From NCBI GenBank assembly GCA_945952225.1, contig CAMFHP010000054.1, positions 1 through 51,108 of the forward strand: a stretch of 51,108 bases of DNA, given 5' to 3'. Positions 10,068 through 19,023 of the stretch are shown here, one piece after another. Position 1 is the stretch's first letter. Each line of letters begins with the position of its first letter. Position numbers and translations under genes: made by a program. This DNA comes from an uncultured Myxococcaceae bacterium (GTDB taxonomy: Bacteria > Myxococcota_A > Polyangia > Polyangiales > Ga0077539). The notes below the pieces were generated by a model, which saw only the letters and a list, made by a program, of their open reading frames with translations, had not been told where the DNA came from and made no database searches.

Positions 10068-11249
10068 TCAGCGCATGTGCGGCGGCATCGGCGAATCGTA
10101 CGCAGGGATGCCCGTCACCGACTGGCCGAGCACGAGCGTGTGGATGTCGTGCGTGCCCTCGTAGGTGATCACCGTCTCGAGGTTCAGCAGGTGACGCGAG
10201 ATCGGGTACTCGTAGGTGATCCCGTTGCCACCCAGGATGTCGCGGCACTTGCGCGCCGTCTCCAACGCCATGTGGACGTTGTTGCGCTTCGCCAGCGAGA
10301 CCTGGTCGGGGCGCATCTTCTTCGATTCCTTCAGCTTGCCGAGACGCCAGCACACGAGCTGTGCCTTCGTGATCTCGGTGAGCATGTCTGCGAACTTCGC
10401 CTGCACGAGCTGGTAGCCCGCGATGGGCCGCGAGAACTGCACGCGCGTCTTGGCGTAGTCGACCGCACACTCGAAGCATGCTTCCGCCGCGCCGATCACA
10501 CCCCACGCGATGCCGTAGCGTGCCTGGGTGAGGCAGCTCAGCGGACCCTTGAGCCCCTCGACGCCCGGCATCAGCGCGCTCTCGGGCACGTCGACGTCTT
10601 CGAGAATCAGCTCGCTCGTCACGGAAGCACGGAGCGAGAACTTCCGCTCGATCTTCTGCGCGGTGAAGCCCGGGGTGTTCGTGGGCACCACGAAGCCGCG
10701 CACCACGCCGTCGAGCTTGGCCCAGATGATGGCCACGTCGGCGAGGTTGCCGTTGGTGATCCAGCGCTTCGTGCCGTTGAGACGGAAGCCCGTGGAGGTG
10801 CGCTCCGCGCGGGTGATCATCCCGCCGGGGTTTGAACCGAAATCGGGCTCGGTGAGACCGAAGCAGCCGACGGCCTCGCCGGAGGCCAGCTTCGGAAGCC
10901 AGGTCTGGCGGTGCTCCTCGGTGCCGAAGGCGTAGATCGGGTACATCACCAGCGCGCCCTGCACCGAGCAGAACGAACGGATGCCCGAATCGGCGCGCTC
11001 CAGTTCTTTCATCACCAGGCCGTAGGCGATGTCGCCCATGCCGGCACAGCCGTACTTCTCGGGCAGCGTCGCACCGAGAACACCGAGCTTGCCGAACTCG
11101 GGGATCAGCTCGGTCGGGAACGTGCCCTCTTCGTAGTGCTTCGAAATGCCCGGCAGCACCCGGGCGTCGACGAACGCGCGAACGTTGTCGCGCACCATGC
11201 GTTCCTCTTCGGTGAGGAGCGCGTCGATGTCATAGAAGTCGACGGCCAT
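10068..11249 (-). CDS. gcdH: Glutaryl-CoA dehydrogenase
   Basis: A 393-residue acyl-CoA dehydrogenase that most resembles glutaryl-CoA dehydrogenase. Diagnostic segments are SVQGALVMYPIYAFG, GCFGLTEPDFGSNPGGM, LNGTKRWITN, KFSLRASVTSELI, ARYGIAWGVIGAAE, QLVQAKFADMLTEIT and TYEGTHDIHTLVLG, whose Glu is the catalytic base. It oxidises and decarboxylates glutaryl-CoA to crotonyl-CoA in lysine/tryptophan degradation, passing electrons to ETF. The ATG at 11249 has GAGGAG five bases upstream. The frame remains open upstream through the tRNA gene, but that part is not coding. The 3-hydroxybutyryl-CoA dehydrogenase near 39 kb could act downstream of its product. Confidence 0.93.
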   Translation of the reverse strand: MAVDFYDIDALLTEEERMVRDNVRAFVDARVLPGISKHYEEGTFPTELIPEFGKLGVLGATLPEKYGCAGMGDIAYGLVMKELERADSGIRSFCSVQGALVMYPIYAFGTEEHRQTWLPKLASGEAVGCFGLTEPDFGSNPGGMITRAERTSTGFRLNGTKRWITNGNLADVAIIWAKLDGVVRGFVVPTNTPGFTAQKIERKFSLRASVTSELILEDVDVPESALMPGVEGLKGPLSCLTQARYGIAWGVIGAAEACFECAVDYAKTRVQFSRPIAGYQLVQAKFADMLTEITKAQLVCWRLGKLKESKKMRPDQVSLAKRNNVHMALETARKCRDILGGNGITYEYPISRHLLNLETVITYEGTHDIHTLVLGQSVTGIPAYDSPMPPHMR

Positions 11250-11300
11250 GGAGTCTCCTCGCGGGACCAACGCCGGTGGGTGGGCGTTTCCGCGGGTGCA

Positions 11301-11330
11301 TCCATATCGGCCCTGTGTCCCGGGCGGCAA
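11301..11330 (-). promoter_or_regulatory. Possible gcdH promoter
   Basis: Minus-strand TTGCCG (11325-11330) and TATGGA (11301-11306) are separated by 18 bp, about 50 bp before the gcdH start and after the tRNA terminator. The matches to the sigma-70 consensus are moderate. Confidence 0.35.
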
Positions 11331-11365
11331 GGGGCAAGCGAGCACCTTGCGAGACCCCCAAAACG

Positions 11366-11401
11366 CCGAAGGCCACCCCCGTTTCTGGAGGTGGCCTTCG
11401 G
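11366..11401 (-). terminator. Rho-independent terminator of tRNA-Ala
   Basis: A perfect 12-bp stem (CCGAAGGCCACC, 11366-11377, with its complement at 11390-11401) encloses a 12-nt loop and is followed on the minus strand by CGTTTTGG. It begins nine bases after the tRNA 3' end and separates the tRNA from gcdH. Confidence 0.85.
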
Positions 11402-11409
11402 TTTCTTCG

Positions 11410-11482
<73 letters not shown>

Positions 11483-11497
11483 GTTCGAGGGAGGCAG

Positions 11498-11526
11498 ATG
11501 AAACCACCAAACTCTCCACCGGTCAA
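11498..11526 (-). promoter_or_regulatory. tRNA-Ala promoter
   Basis: Minus-strand -35 TTGACC (11521-11526), 17-bp spacer, -10 TTTCAT (11498-11503), ending 15 bases before the mature tRNA 5' end. Position and spacing fit a sigma-70 promoter with a short leader. Confidence 0.6.
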
Positions 11527-11762
11527 AAGATTTATTACGCCCCGCGTCGATTTCTCCCATCCCGTGGATGAGGGAATCTTCACACCGCCAAGACACCAAT
11601 GGTTTCAACGAGTTGCAGAACAGACCGTTGCGATTTTTTCTCGAAACGGCGATACCCGGCCCCGGGTGCCGTCGAGAATGGCGCAGGTTTCACGCCCTGC
11701 GGCCGCATCGAAGTGGCGCCTTGAATCGAGACCGCGCGCAACGTGTGAGTTGGAGCCCCGCG

Positions 11763-12527
11763 ATGGCGACCCGCGAAGTGATCGACCAGAAGCTCAAGAT
11801 CCTCGAAGAACTCCTGGCCGTGCAGGATGAGCGCATCCTCGCGAAGTTTCAGGAGCAGCTCGACATGTCGTGGATCTTTCACGACACGGCGCTCGAGGGC
11901 TCGGTGCTCTCGTTCCATGAGCTCAAGAGCGCCATCGACAAGGATGTCGTCTCCGACGTCTCGCTCATTCCCACGTACGACGAGATCCGCGCGCACAAGG
12001 CAGCGATCGACTTCGTGCGCGAGACCGCGGGACAGCGGAAGAAGGTGCCCATCACGCTCGAACTCCTGCGGCGCCTGCAGGAGATCGTCTCGCCCGACGA
12101 CCCCGAGCTGAAGGAGAACGTCTTCCGCAAGGAGACCCCCGTCCACCGGCTCTACTTCCACGACATCGCGCCGCCCGAGAAGATCGCCGGCGAGATGAAG
12201 AAGCTCGGCGACTGGCTCGCGGAGCCCGAGACCCGCAAGCTCTCGGCCCTGCGCCTCGCGTCGAAGCTGCACTTCAAGGTGATGCAGGTCTTCCCCTACA
12301 CCCGCCACACGGGCAAGACCGCGCGCCTCGCGATGAACCTCGTGCTCCTGCGCTCGGGGTATCCGCCGGCGATCATCCACTCGACCGAGCGTCAGCGTTA
12401 CTACGAGTCGCTCCGCGGCCCGAGCCTCGCGCTCCACAACCTCATGCTCGACTCGCTGGAGAACTCCATCGACAGCGCGATCAAGCTCTTCTCCGAAGCG
12501 TCGAGCGGCCGCCGCGCCCTCACCTGA
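11763..12527 (+). CDS. Fic-domain protein with degenerate catalytic motif
   Basis: A 254-residue protein. The N-terminal helix carries the inhibitory-type motif TALEGS (42-47). The Fic fold follows, with YFHDIAPPEKIAGEM and the core near 170-220, ending in a typical NLVLLRSGYPPAIIH and ERQRYYESL. Fic enzymes transfer AMP or similar groups through HPFx(D/E)GNGRxxR. Here that segment reads FPYTRHTGKTAR (177-188): the catalytic His is Phe177, the acidic residue is Arg181 and the Asn is Thr183, while Gly184 and Arg188 remain. The classical AMPylation chemistry is therefore probably lost. The ATG at 11763 has GGAG seven bases upstream. It is convergent with the next gene. Confidence 0.85.
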   Translation: MATREVIDQKLKILEELLAVQDERILAKFQEQLDMSWIFHDTALEGSVLSFHELKSAIDKDVVSDVSLIPTYDEIRAHKAAIDFVRETAGQRKKVPITLELLRRLQEIVSPDDPELKENVFRKETPVHRLYFHDIAPPEKIAGEMKKLGDWLAEPETRKLSALRLASKLHFKVMQVFPYTRHTGKTARLAMNLVLLRSGYPPAIIHSTERQRYYESLRGPSLALHNLMLDSLENSIDSAIKLFSEASSGRRALT

Positions 12528-12570
12528 TCTCCCCGCGCGATCGCAGCACCGCACGCGCGCGCGGTCGCAC

Positions 12571-13173
12571 TCATCCCAGCTTCTCGAACAGCCTCCGCGG
12601 CACGGCCTTGCCCGTGAGCGCGATGCGCTGCGTGCCCTGCTCGATCACCACCGCCACGGTCTCGAGCGCGCGGAACACCGCATAGCGCCCGGTGCCCTCC
12701 CAGCGACGTTCGAGCTCGCCCGACGGATCGATCACACACGCGCCCTGCTCCACCGGGCGCAAGAGCCTTCCCTCGAAGGGAAGCTCCACGCCCGGCCACC
12801 CCATGGCCGCGAGCTTCTCGTCGGTGCGCAGCACGAAGTACGACTCGCCCTCGCGCGGCATCGCGAGCCAGCGCTCCCGCCCACGCTCTGGCGCCGCGCA
12901 CACACGCAGCGCCGCGGCCCCTTCACGCACGAGCGCGAGCTCTCCCGCGAGCCAGTACTCGTCGCCCATGTAGAGCAGCACGTCGCCCACGCGATGCTCG
13001 CCGGGGCGGACCTCGCGCTTCGGCTTCGCAGAAGGTGTTTCAGAGGGCGCGCGCTCGGGCTTCACCGGCGAGCGTTCGCTCGTCGCGCCGTCGCGCTTCT
13101 TTCGCCAACGCGCCACGGCGGCCGCGCCGCCTGCGCCCATGGCCATCAACATTCCGAGGGTGATCGGGTCCAT
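12571..13173 (-). CDS. Membrane-anchored protein of unknown function (DUF4178-like region)
   Basis: A 200-residue protein. One N-terminal hydrophobic helix (about 4-21) is followed by a basic Arg/Lys stretch and a Pro/Lys-rich linker (about 30-58). A compact beta-rich domain of about 140 residues begins at VGDVLLYMGDEYWLAGEL. The opening resembles DUF4178 domains, but this is from memory of the pattern only. It starts three bases after the thiE stop (TAACGGATG), so it is probably cotranscribed and translationally coupled. No catalytic motif is evident. Thiamine-related function is not implied by the sequence. Confidence 0.75.
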   Translation of the reverse strand: MDPITLGMLMAMGAGGAAAVARWRKKRDGATSERSPVKPERAPSETPSAKPKREVRPGEHRVGDVLLYMGDEYWLAGELALVREGAAALRVCAAPERGRERWLAMPREGESYFVLRTDEKLAAMGWPGVELPFEGRLLRPVEQGACVIDPSGELERRWEGTGRYAVFRALETVAVVIEQGTQRIALTGKAVPRRLFEKLG

Positions 13174-13176
13174 CCG

Positions 13177-13830
13177 TTACGCTCCGCCCAGCGCGAGGTG
13201 AAGCGCGCGCACATGCGTGGTGAGTTCGTCGTCGGGCACGATCAACGCCGAGATCACCGCGCCCGCCGTCGCGCCCGTCTCGGTGATGCGCGAGGCCCGC
13301 GCGAGGGTGATGCCCCCGATCGCCACCACGGGGCGACCCTCGCGCACGCACGCTTCGACGGTGCCACGAAGCGCGTCGAGGCCCGTCACCGGTGCGTGGT
13401 CGGTCTTGCTCGTCGTGTCGAACACGGGACCGAAGGCCACGTAGTCCGCCTCGCTCGCGAGCGCAGCGCGAACGTCGCCGTCGATGTGCGTCGACGTGCC
13501 CACGCGCAGCGACGGTGCGAAGCGACGGACCTCGCGCACGGGCAGGTCGTCGGTGCCCACGTGAACGCCGTACGCCCCCGCGAGCAGCGCCACGTCGGGA
13601 CGGTCGTTCACGAAGAAGGGAACGTCGTGCGACGCGCACAGCGACGCGAGCGGCGACGCGAGGTCGAGCATCGCGCGCGCGCCCAGCGACTTTGCGCGGA
13701 GCTGCATCGCCGCGAGCGGTGACGCATCGAGCACGCGCGTCGCGAAGGGGATCACCGCGCGGCCCGCCCGCGTCAGCGCGTCGACGTCGACGATCGCGTA
13801 GAGGCCACGTCTCACGGTGCCCGTCGGCAT
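13177..13830 (-). CDS. thiE: Thiamine-phosphate synthase
   Basis: A 217-residue TIM-barrel protein. Segments typical of ThiE are LYAIVDVD, MQLRAKSLG (the usual QLR-K), FFVNDRPDVA, GVHVGTDDLPVREVR, DYVAFGPVFDTTSK (usual G-P-F-T-K) and VVAIGGITL. It joins the pyrimidine and thiazole phosphates to make thiamine phosphate. No other thi gene is adjacent and no TPP riboswitch was recognised upstream. It is the first gene of a two-gene unit with the downstream anchored protein, and is divergent from the DUF2079 gene across about 60 bp. Confidence 0.93.
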   Translation of the reverse strand: MPTGTVRRGLYAIVDVDALTRAGRAVIPFATRVLDASPLAAMQLRAKSLGARAMLDLASPLASLCASHDVPFFVNDRPDVALLAGAYGVHVGTDDLPVREVRRFAPSLRVGTSTHIDGDVRAALASEADYVAFGPVFDTTSKTDHAPVTGLDALRGTVEACVREGRPVVAIGGITLARASRITETGATAGAVISALIVPDDELTTHVRALHLALGGA

Positions 13831-13893
13831 CGCCGCTGCGACGCACCCTTGTCAAGCGGAAGCGCTTTCGGCAATACCGATGGCCGGTACACC

Positions 13894-15774
13894 GTGAACG
13901 ACCCGCGGTCGAACGACGACCGTTTCCCCTGGGCCTGGATCTCGAACCTTGCGCTCGCGGCGACCGCGCTCTTCGCATCGCTCGCGCTCTCCCGCTTTCG
14001 CACCTGGCACAACGAGACCTTCGACCTCGCGTTCTATGCCCGCATGGTGTGGGGCGCGGGGCACTGGGACCTCGCGAATCCCCTCGTGGGCGCGCCGCTC
14101 TGGGGTCTGCACCTCTCGCTGGTGCTCCTGCCGCTGGGCTTCTTCTCGCGCTTCGTGCCCGTCGTGCCGCTGCTGCTCATCGTGCAGGCCGTGTGCGTCG
14201 GCGCCGCGGCGATCCCCCTCGCGCGCCTCGCGTTTCGACGCATCGGACACACCTCCGCGGCCTTCGCGGCGGCCCTGGTCTACCTGCTCTATCCGACGGT
14301 GGGCTCCATCGCGACGTACGAGTTTCACCCGAGCTCGCTCGCGCTCCTGCCCCTCGCGCTCGCCCTCGACTGGCTCGATCAACGCGAGGTGCGCAAGGGC
14401 GCCGTCGCGCTCCTTCTCGCCGCCCTCTGCCGCGAAGACGTCGCGCTCGTGTGCGGTCTCGTGGGCCTCGCGCTCGCGCTCCGCAAGCAGCACCGCCGCG
14501 AGGGCCTCGCGCTCTTCGCGTTCTTCACCGCGTGGTTCGCGCTGTACCTCTTCGTCATCGCGCCGCGGTACCTCCCGCGCACGGGCTCGCTGCAGCTCCA
14601 CTACGGCCACCTCGGAGGCTCTCCGGGCGGCATCGTGAAGCACCTGCTGCTGCACCCCATCGCCACGCTCCGCGCGCTCGCCACGCCCGCACGGCTGCTC
14701 TATGTGCCGCGGCTCCTCGTGCCCGTGGCCTTCCTCCCGTTGCTCCGTCCGCGCTGGCTCCTGCCCATCGCCGCGCCCGTCGCGATCAACCTGCTCTCGC
14801 AGTTTCCGACCGCGGTGCAGATCCACTCGCACTACTCGACCCTCGCGGTGCCCTTCGTGATCGTGGCCGCGGTGCACGGCGTCGCACACCTGCTCGTGAT
14901 GGGCGTGGCCGCGCCCGCGCGCTGGGGTGCCGGCGCTGCGCTCGCGGTGCTCCTCGGGTCGTTGCATATGCAACATCGTGCGGGCGTGCTGCCCTTCATC
15001 GCCCGTCGCTACGACCCCAACGCGTACGTGCCCGACGGCCGCATGGAGTCGCTCCAGACCGTGGTGAACATCATCCCCGGCGACGCCGCCGTGGCCGCGC
15101 CCGACTATGTGCTCCCGCACCTCGTGGAGCGCGTGCGGATCTTTCGTTACCCCACGGAGCGACGGCCCGAATACATCGTGCTCTCGACCGAGCACCGGCA
15201 GCTCCACACGGGCACGCAGGAACTCTGGCGCAACACCGAGGAGTCGGCCGTGCGCGGCGCCCTCTTCTGGCGTCGCTACGGCGTGTGGGCCGTCGTGGGG
15301 AACTACATCGTGCTCCGCGAGGCCTGGCCCATTCGCACGTACGCCCGCGGTCGCTACGTCGAGTTCGCGCCCGACCCGCGCGTGCATCGCGCGCACGTCG
15401 ACATCGGCGCGGGCCTCGCCATCGCGGGCTGGGGAACCGAGCCCCTCGAACACGGCACGCGCATCGTGATCCTCCTCGTGGCGAAGCGCGCGCTCCCCTA
15501 CGACGTGAACTTCGAAGTGGGCTGGGGGCCGATGCACCCGCACCTCGACCGCATGGATCCGCAGCGCACCTACGCGTTTCTGCCCTTCGACGGATCGTTC
15601 CATCCGAGCTTCGTGCGGCCCGGCGAGGTGGTGCGCACCACCGTCGATGTGCCCGCCACCGTCGACGAGCTCCACGCGCACGGTGTGGTCTTCGGCGCGC
15701 GCCGCGTCGACGGCTCTCGCCTCGACGCCGACAGCCCCCACTGGACCGTGCTCCCGCCCGCGCAGACGCCATGA
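13894..15774 (+). CDS. DUF2079 family polytopic membrane protein
   Basis: A 626-residue protein if started at GTG 13894 (MNDPRS-); an in-frame TTG at 13849 is the alternative and neither has a strong ribosome site. The first about 380 residues form about ten hydrophobic segments, with the family features FDLAFYARMVWG near the first loop and TYEFHPSSLALLPLALALDWLD. The layout is like GT-C glycosyltransferases, which use lipid-linked sugars at the membrane. The C-terminal 240 residues are soluble and probably periplasmic. The stop overlaps the next ATG (ATGA), so the two genes are coupled. The enzymatic role is unproven for this family. Confidence 0.88.
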   Translation: MNDPRSNDDRFPWAWISNLALAATALFASLALSRFRTWHNETFDLAFYARMVWGAGHWDLANPLVGAPLWGLHLSLVLLPLGFFSRFVPVVPLLLIVQAVCVGAAAIPLARLAFRRIGHTSAAFAAALVYLLYPTVGSIATYEFHPSSLALLPLALALDWLDQREVRKGAVALLLAALCREDVALVCGLVGLALALRKQHRREGLALFAFFTAWFALYLFVIAPRYLPRTGSLQLHYGHLGGSPGGIVKHLLLHPIATLRALATPARLLYVPRLLVPVAFLPLLRPRWLLPIAAPVAINLLSQFPTAVQIHSHYSTLAVPFVIVAAVHGVAHLLVMGVAAPARWGAGAALAVLLGSLHMQHRAGVLPFIARRYDPNAYVPDGRMESLQTVVNIIPGDAAVAAPDYVLPHLVERVRIFRYPTERRPEYIVLSTEHRQLHTGTQELWRNTEESAVRGALFWRRYGVWAVVGNYIVLREAWPIRTYARGRYVEFAPDPRVHRAHVDIGAGLAIAGWGTEPLEHGTRIVILLVAKRALPYDVNFEVGWGPMHPHLDRMDPQRTYAFLPFDGSFHPSFVRPGEVVRTTVDVPATVDELHAHGVVFGARRVDGSRLDADSPHWTVLPPAQTP

Positions 15775-18239
15775 ACCTACGCCCCGCCGTCGTCGCGCTC
15801 GTGGCGCTCACCACCTGCCGCGGAGCCGCACGCACGCGCGCCGCCGTGGGCGACCTCGAAGTGCTCCGCGTCACCAACGAGGCCGCCACGCGGCTCACCG
15901 CGGGAGGCACCGCGCGCGCTGCGGTTCGCGGCGACTGGATCCTGCGAGACCGCGCGCTCCGTGTGACCGTCGTGGGCACGCAGGGACCGACGCGCAACGA
16001 GCCCGCAGGAACACTCGCGCAGATCGCACTCCGCGACGCGCCGGGCCTCGAAGCCGTGCGCACGCTCGAACCCCTGCTCCGTGTGGGAGATCGCGACCTC
16101 ACGCTCCGCACGCCGCGCTTCGAAGCGGTGCTCGAAGACGGCCTCGCGATGCTCCGTGTGTCGGGCGAGGTGAGCTTCGACGGACGCGCGCTCGCCGTCG
16201 TGCGCGACCTGTGGCTCGAGACGGGACGACGCGCCCTCCACGTGCGCACGCGCATCCGCAACGTGGGACCGGGCACCGTGCGCGAGCTCCGATGGGGCGC
16301 GCGGCTGGAGTGGGGCGGTGACAGCCCCTTCGCGCCAGGCCTCGGTGTGGTCAACGACGCGCGCGATGGGGTCGCGCCGTGGGTGGGCCATGCGATTCCC
16401 GGTGCAGCCGTCGCGTGGACGTCGCTCACGGGCTCGCGCGACCTGGAACTGCGCTTCACCGTCGACCAGCACGGCAACAGCGCGCAGAGCAGCCACACCG
16501 ACGCGCTCTCCCACGCACACGACCTCGAACCGGGCCGCGAGCTCGACGAACACGCGATGCTCCTCGTCACGCAGGGCGACCTCACCGACGTGGCGCGCGC
16601 CGTGGCCTTCGCCCGCGAGGAACCCATCGGCGAGGCCTCGCTGGTGCTCCAGGGCAACGCGCGCGAGCCCACGGTGACCGTCACCGACGCGCAGGGCACC
16701 CCCATGCTCGTGGCGCACCCCACGGGGCCCACGCATCGCCTCCCGCTGCCGCCGGGGGACTACATCGCCCACGCGACCGCGCCGGGCCACGCGCCCGCGG
16801 ACCCCGTGCGCTTCTCCGTGACCCGCGAGAGCGCCGGCGCCGTGCCCGTCGAGGTGAGCATTCCCCGCGGTGGACACCTCCGCGTCGAGGCCACGGACGA
16901 AGACACCGGCGAGCCGTTGCCCGTGCGCATCACGCTGCGGGGAATCCATCCCACGCGTGATCCCGACCTCGGCCCCCACGATCGGGCTGCGGGCGCGGGC
17001 ATGGTGGCCGTCACCACGCTCGGTCGCACCGAGGTTCCCGTCGCGCCCGGGAGCTACCACGTCACGGTCTCGCACGGCCCCGAGTGGACCCTCGGCGAGC
17101 AGAACGTCACCGTCACCGACACCCTCCGCGGCGACGTGCGGGTGACCCTCCGCCATGCCGTACCCATGGCCGCGTGGACGGCGTGTGACCTCCACGTGCA
17201 CGCGAACCCGAGCTTCGACTCGCGCGTCTCGATCGAAGACCGCGTGGCCACGCTCGTGGCCGAAGGCGTGGGCTTCGCGACGCCCACGGAGCACAACGTC
17301 GTCGGCGACTACAGCGCGGGCGTGGCGATCCTCCCCGAGGCCCTCCGCAGCGGCTTTCAGTGGGTGCCCGCGGTGGAGGTGACCACCGACCGCAGCGCGC
17401 AACCCTGGGGGCACTTCAACGTCTATCCGTACCGCCCCGACCCCACGGCCCCGGGAGGCGCGCCGCCGCCGTTTCTCAACACCCCGCCGCGGCAGATCTT
17501 TCGCGCCGCGCGGGCCAACAACCCCGACGCGATCATCCAGGTGAACCACCCCCGGATGCAGCCCAACATCGGGTACTTCAACGTCACGGGCCTCGACCCG
17601 CGGACCAACCGCGCCGTGTCGCGCGACTACGACCCGGGCTTCGACGCCATCGAGGTCTTCAACGGCTTCTACCTCGGCGCCGTTCCGCAGGTGGAGGCGC
17701 TGCTGCACGACTGGATGGCGCTGCTCTCGTCGGGCGCGCGCTACGTGGGCACCGGGTCGAGCGACTCGCACCACGTGGTGTTTCAGTGGGCGGGGTATCC
17801 GCGCACGTACGTCCGCGCGCCGATGGGGAGCGACACGGCCACGGTGCTCCGCGCGCTGCGCCAGGGCAGGGCCTTCGTGAGCAGCGGCCCGATGCTCTTT
17901 CTCACGGTCAACGGTTCCGAGCCCGGCGACACCGTGGCCGCTCCGCCCGACGGTGCTGTCACCGTGCGCGTGCGCGTGCAGGCCGCGCCGTGGATCCCCG
18001 TCGAGTCCGTGGACCTCTACCGCGACGGCCAGCGCGTGATGACCTGGTCGGTGCCCGCCTCGGAGCGCCTCGACCGCCTCGACGCGACGGTGTCATTGCC
18101 TGTCACTCCGGGGAGCCATCTCCTCGCGACGGCGCGCGGCCCTCGCGGGGCGCTCAACGTGGTGATGCCCTACTCCGAGGGCACCCCGTACGCGTTCACG
18201 AACCCGGTGTGGGTGGGGACTACGCCGCGAGATCGCTGA
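15771..18239 (+). CDS. Lipoprotein with CehA/McbA-type PHP metallohydrolase domain
   Basis: An 822-residue protein. A short lipoprotein signal (VVALVALTTC) is followed by beta-rich domains (about 20-460), including a carboxypeptidase-regulatory-like segment with DEDTGEPLPVRITLRG. The C-terminal PHP-fold domain has the metal-ligand motifs CDLHVHA, PTEHN, VNHPR and GSSDSHH. Such proteins are zinc or manganese hydrolases of exported location; the substrate is unknown. The frame is open far upstream but the real start is the ATG overlapping the DUF2079 stop. The 3' end overlaps the convergent sigma-factor gene by 20 bp. Coupling to DUF2079 suggests an envelope glycan or phosphodiester role, which is inference only. 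Confidence 0.88.
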   Translation: MNLRPAVVALVALTTCRGAARTRAAVGDLEVLRVTNEAATRLTAGGTARAAVRGDWILRDRALRVTVVGTQGPTRNEPAGTLAQIALRDAPGLEAVRTLEPLLRVGDRDLTLRTPRFEAVLEDGLAMLRVSGEVSFDGRALAVVRDLWLETGRRALHVRTRIRNVGPGTVRELRWGARLEWGGDSPFAPGLGVVNDARDGVAPWVGHAIPGAAVAWTSLTGSRDLELRFTVDQHGNSAQSSHTDALSHAHDLEPGRELDEHAMLLVTQGDLTDVARAVAFAREEPIGEASLVLQGNAREPTVTVTDAQGTPMLVAHPTGPTHRLPLPPGDYIAHATAPGHAPADPVRFSVTRESAGAVPVEVSIPRGGHLRVEATDEDTGEPLPVRITLRGIHPTRDPDLGPHDRAAGAGMVAVTTLGRTEVPVAPGSYHVTVSHGPEWTLGEQNVTVTDTLRGDVRVTLRHAVPMAAWTACDLHVHANPSFDSRVSIEDRVATLVAEGVGFATPTEHNVVGDYSAGVAILPEALRSGFQWVPAVEVTTDRSAQPWGHFNVYPYRPDPTAPGGAPPPFLNTPPRQIFRAARANNPDAIIQVNHPRMQPNIGYFNVTGLDPRTNRAVSRDYDPGFDAIEVFNGFYLGAVPQVEALLHDWMALLSSGARYVGTGSSDSHHVVFQWAGYPRTYVRAPMGSDTATVLRALRQGRAFVSSGPMLFLTVNGSEPGDTVAAPPDGAVTVRVRVQAAPWIPVESVDLYRDGQRVMTWSVPASERLDRLDATVSLPVTPGSHLLATARGPRGALNVVMPYSEGTPYAFTNPVWVGTTPRDR

Positions 18240-19023
18240 GGGCGCCGCGGAGCTTCTGCAGCGCGCGCGCTTCGATCTGCCGCACGCGCTCCTTCGAGAT
18301 GCCGAGCTTCACGCCGAGCGATTCGAGGGTCACCTCGTCTTCGCCGAACACGCGGTGCTCGAGGATCCAGCGCTCGCGGGGCGAGAGCTGCGTGAGGGCC
18401 GCGTCGATGCGCTCGCGCGTGTGCGAGTCCTCGTCGTGCTCGATGGTCATCTGCTCGGGCGACTCGCCGGGGTCGCGGAGCCGTTCGAGCGGCGTGGACT
18501 CTCCATCGGGCGCCGCGTCGAGGGACATATCGCGCTGACGCAGCATCGGGAGGAGCTGCGACGCGCGCTCGGGGGTCACGCCCGCGAGGGCCGCGAGCTT
18601 CTCGGGATCCTCTTCGCGCGTGCGGCGGTAGGCGCGCAGGGCCCGTCGCTCGCCCTTGCTTCCGCCGATGCGAACCACGCGGTACGCGCGCACCACGTAG
18701 TCGCGAATCTCCGCGCGGATCCAGTAGACCGCGTAGGTGATGAGCCGGCAGTCGCGCTCGGGGTTGAAGCGCATCGCAGCCTTCAACAGCCCGAGGTTGC
18801 CCTGCTGGATGAGGTCTTCGAGGGGCACGCCCCAGCGGCGGTACTCCGTCGCGATGGTGATCACGAACGGGAGCGAGGCCTCGATGAGCTTCCGTCCGGC
18901 GAGCTGCTCGCCGTTGCGCCAACGGGCAGCGAGCTCGCGCTCCTCGTCGGCCTTGAGGGGAGAGATCCCCGTGAGTGAGTTTCGATACGCTTCGAGCGCA
19001 GTGGGAGAACCGAGAATGGTCAT
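18220..19023 (-). CDS. RpoH-like sigma-70 family factor
   Basis: A 267-residue sigma factor with regions 1.2 (SPTALEAYRNSLTGISPL), 2 (GVPLEDLIQQGNLGLLKAAMRFNPERDCRLITYAVYWIRAEIRDYVVR) and 4.2 (LGISKERVRQIEARALQKLR). The helix after region 2.4, VVRIGGSKGERRA, resembles the RpoH-type segment rather than RpoD, so it most resembles heat-shock or alternative factors such as myxobacterial SigB/SigC. ATG 19023 is chosen because region 1.2 begins right after it; in-frame GTG codons extend it by up to 17 codons. It overlaps the convergent lipoprotein gene by 20 bp. Target genes cannot be told. Confidence 0.88.
   Translation of the reverse strand: MTILGSPTALEAYRNSLTGISPLKADEERELAARWRNGEQLAGRKLIEASLPFVITIATEYRRWGVPLEDLIQQGNLGLLKAAMRFNPERDCRLITYAVYWIRAEIRDYVVRAYRVVRIGGSKGERRALRAYRRTREEDPEKLAALAGVTPERASQLLPMLRQRDMSLDAAPDGESTPLERLRDPGESPEQMTIEHDEDSHTRERIDAALTQLSPRERWILEHRVFGEDEVTLESLGVKLGISKERVRQIEARALQKLRGALSDLAA

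Noticed and set aside
14961-14974. Palindrome GTTGCATATGCAAC as a parS relative
   Set aside because: It has parS-like arms but CATATG replaces the CACGTG core needed for ParB; probably chance within the DUF2079 gene.
13392-15770. Long open frame leading into the PHP lipoprotein gene
   Set aside because: Arg/Ala-rich shadow of thiE and DUF2079; the real start is the ATG overlapping the DUF2079 stop, which gives a lipoprotein signal.
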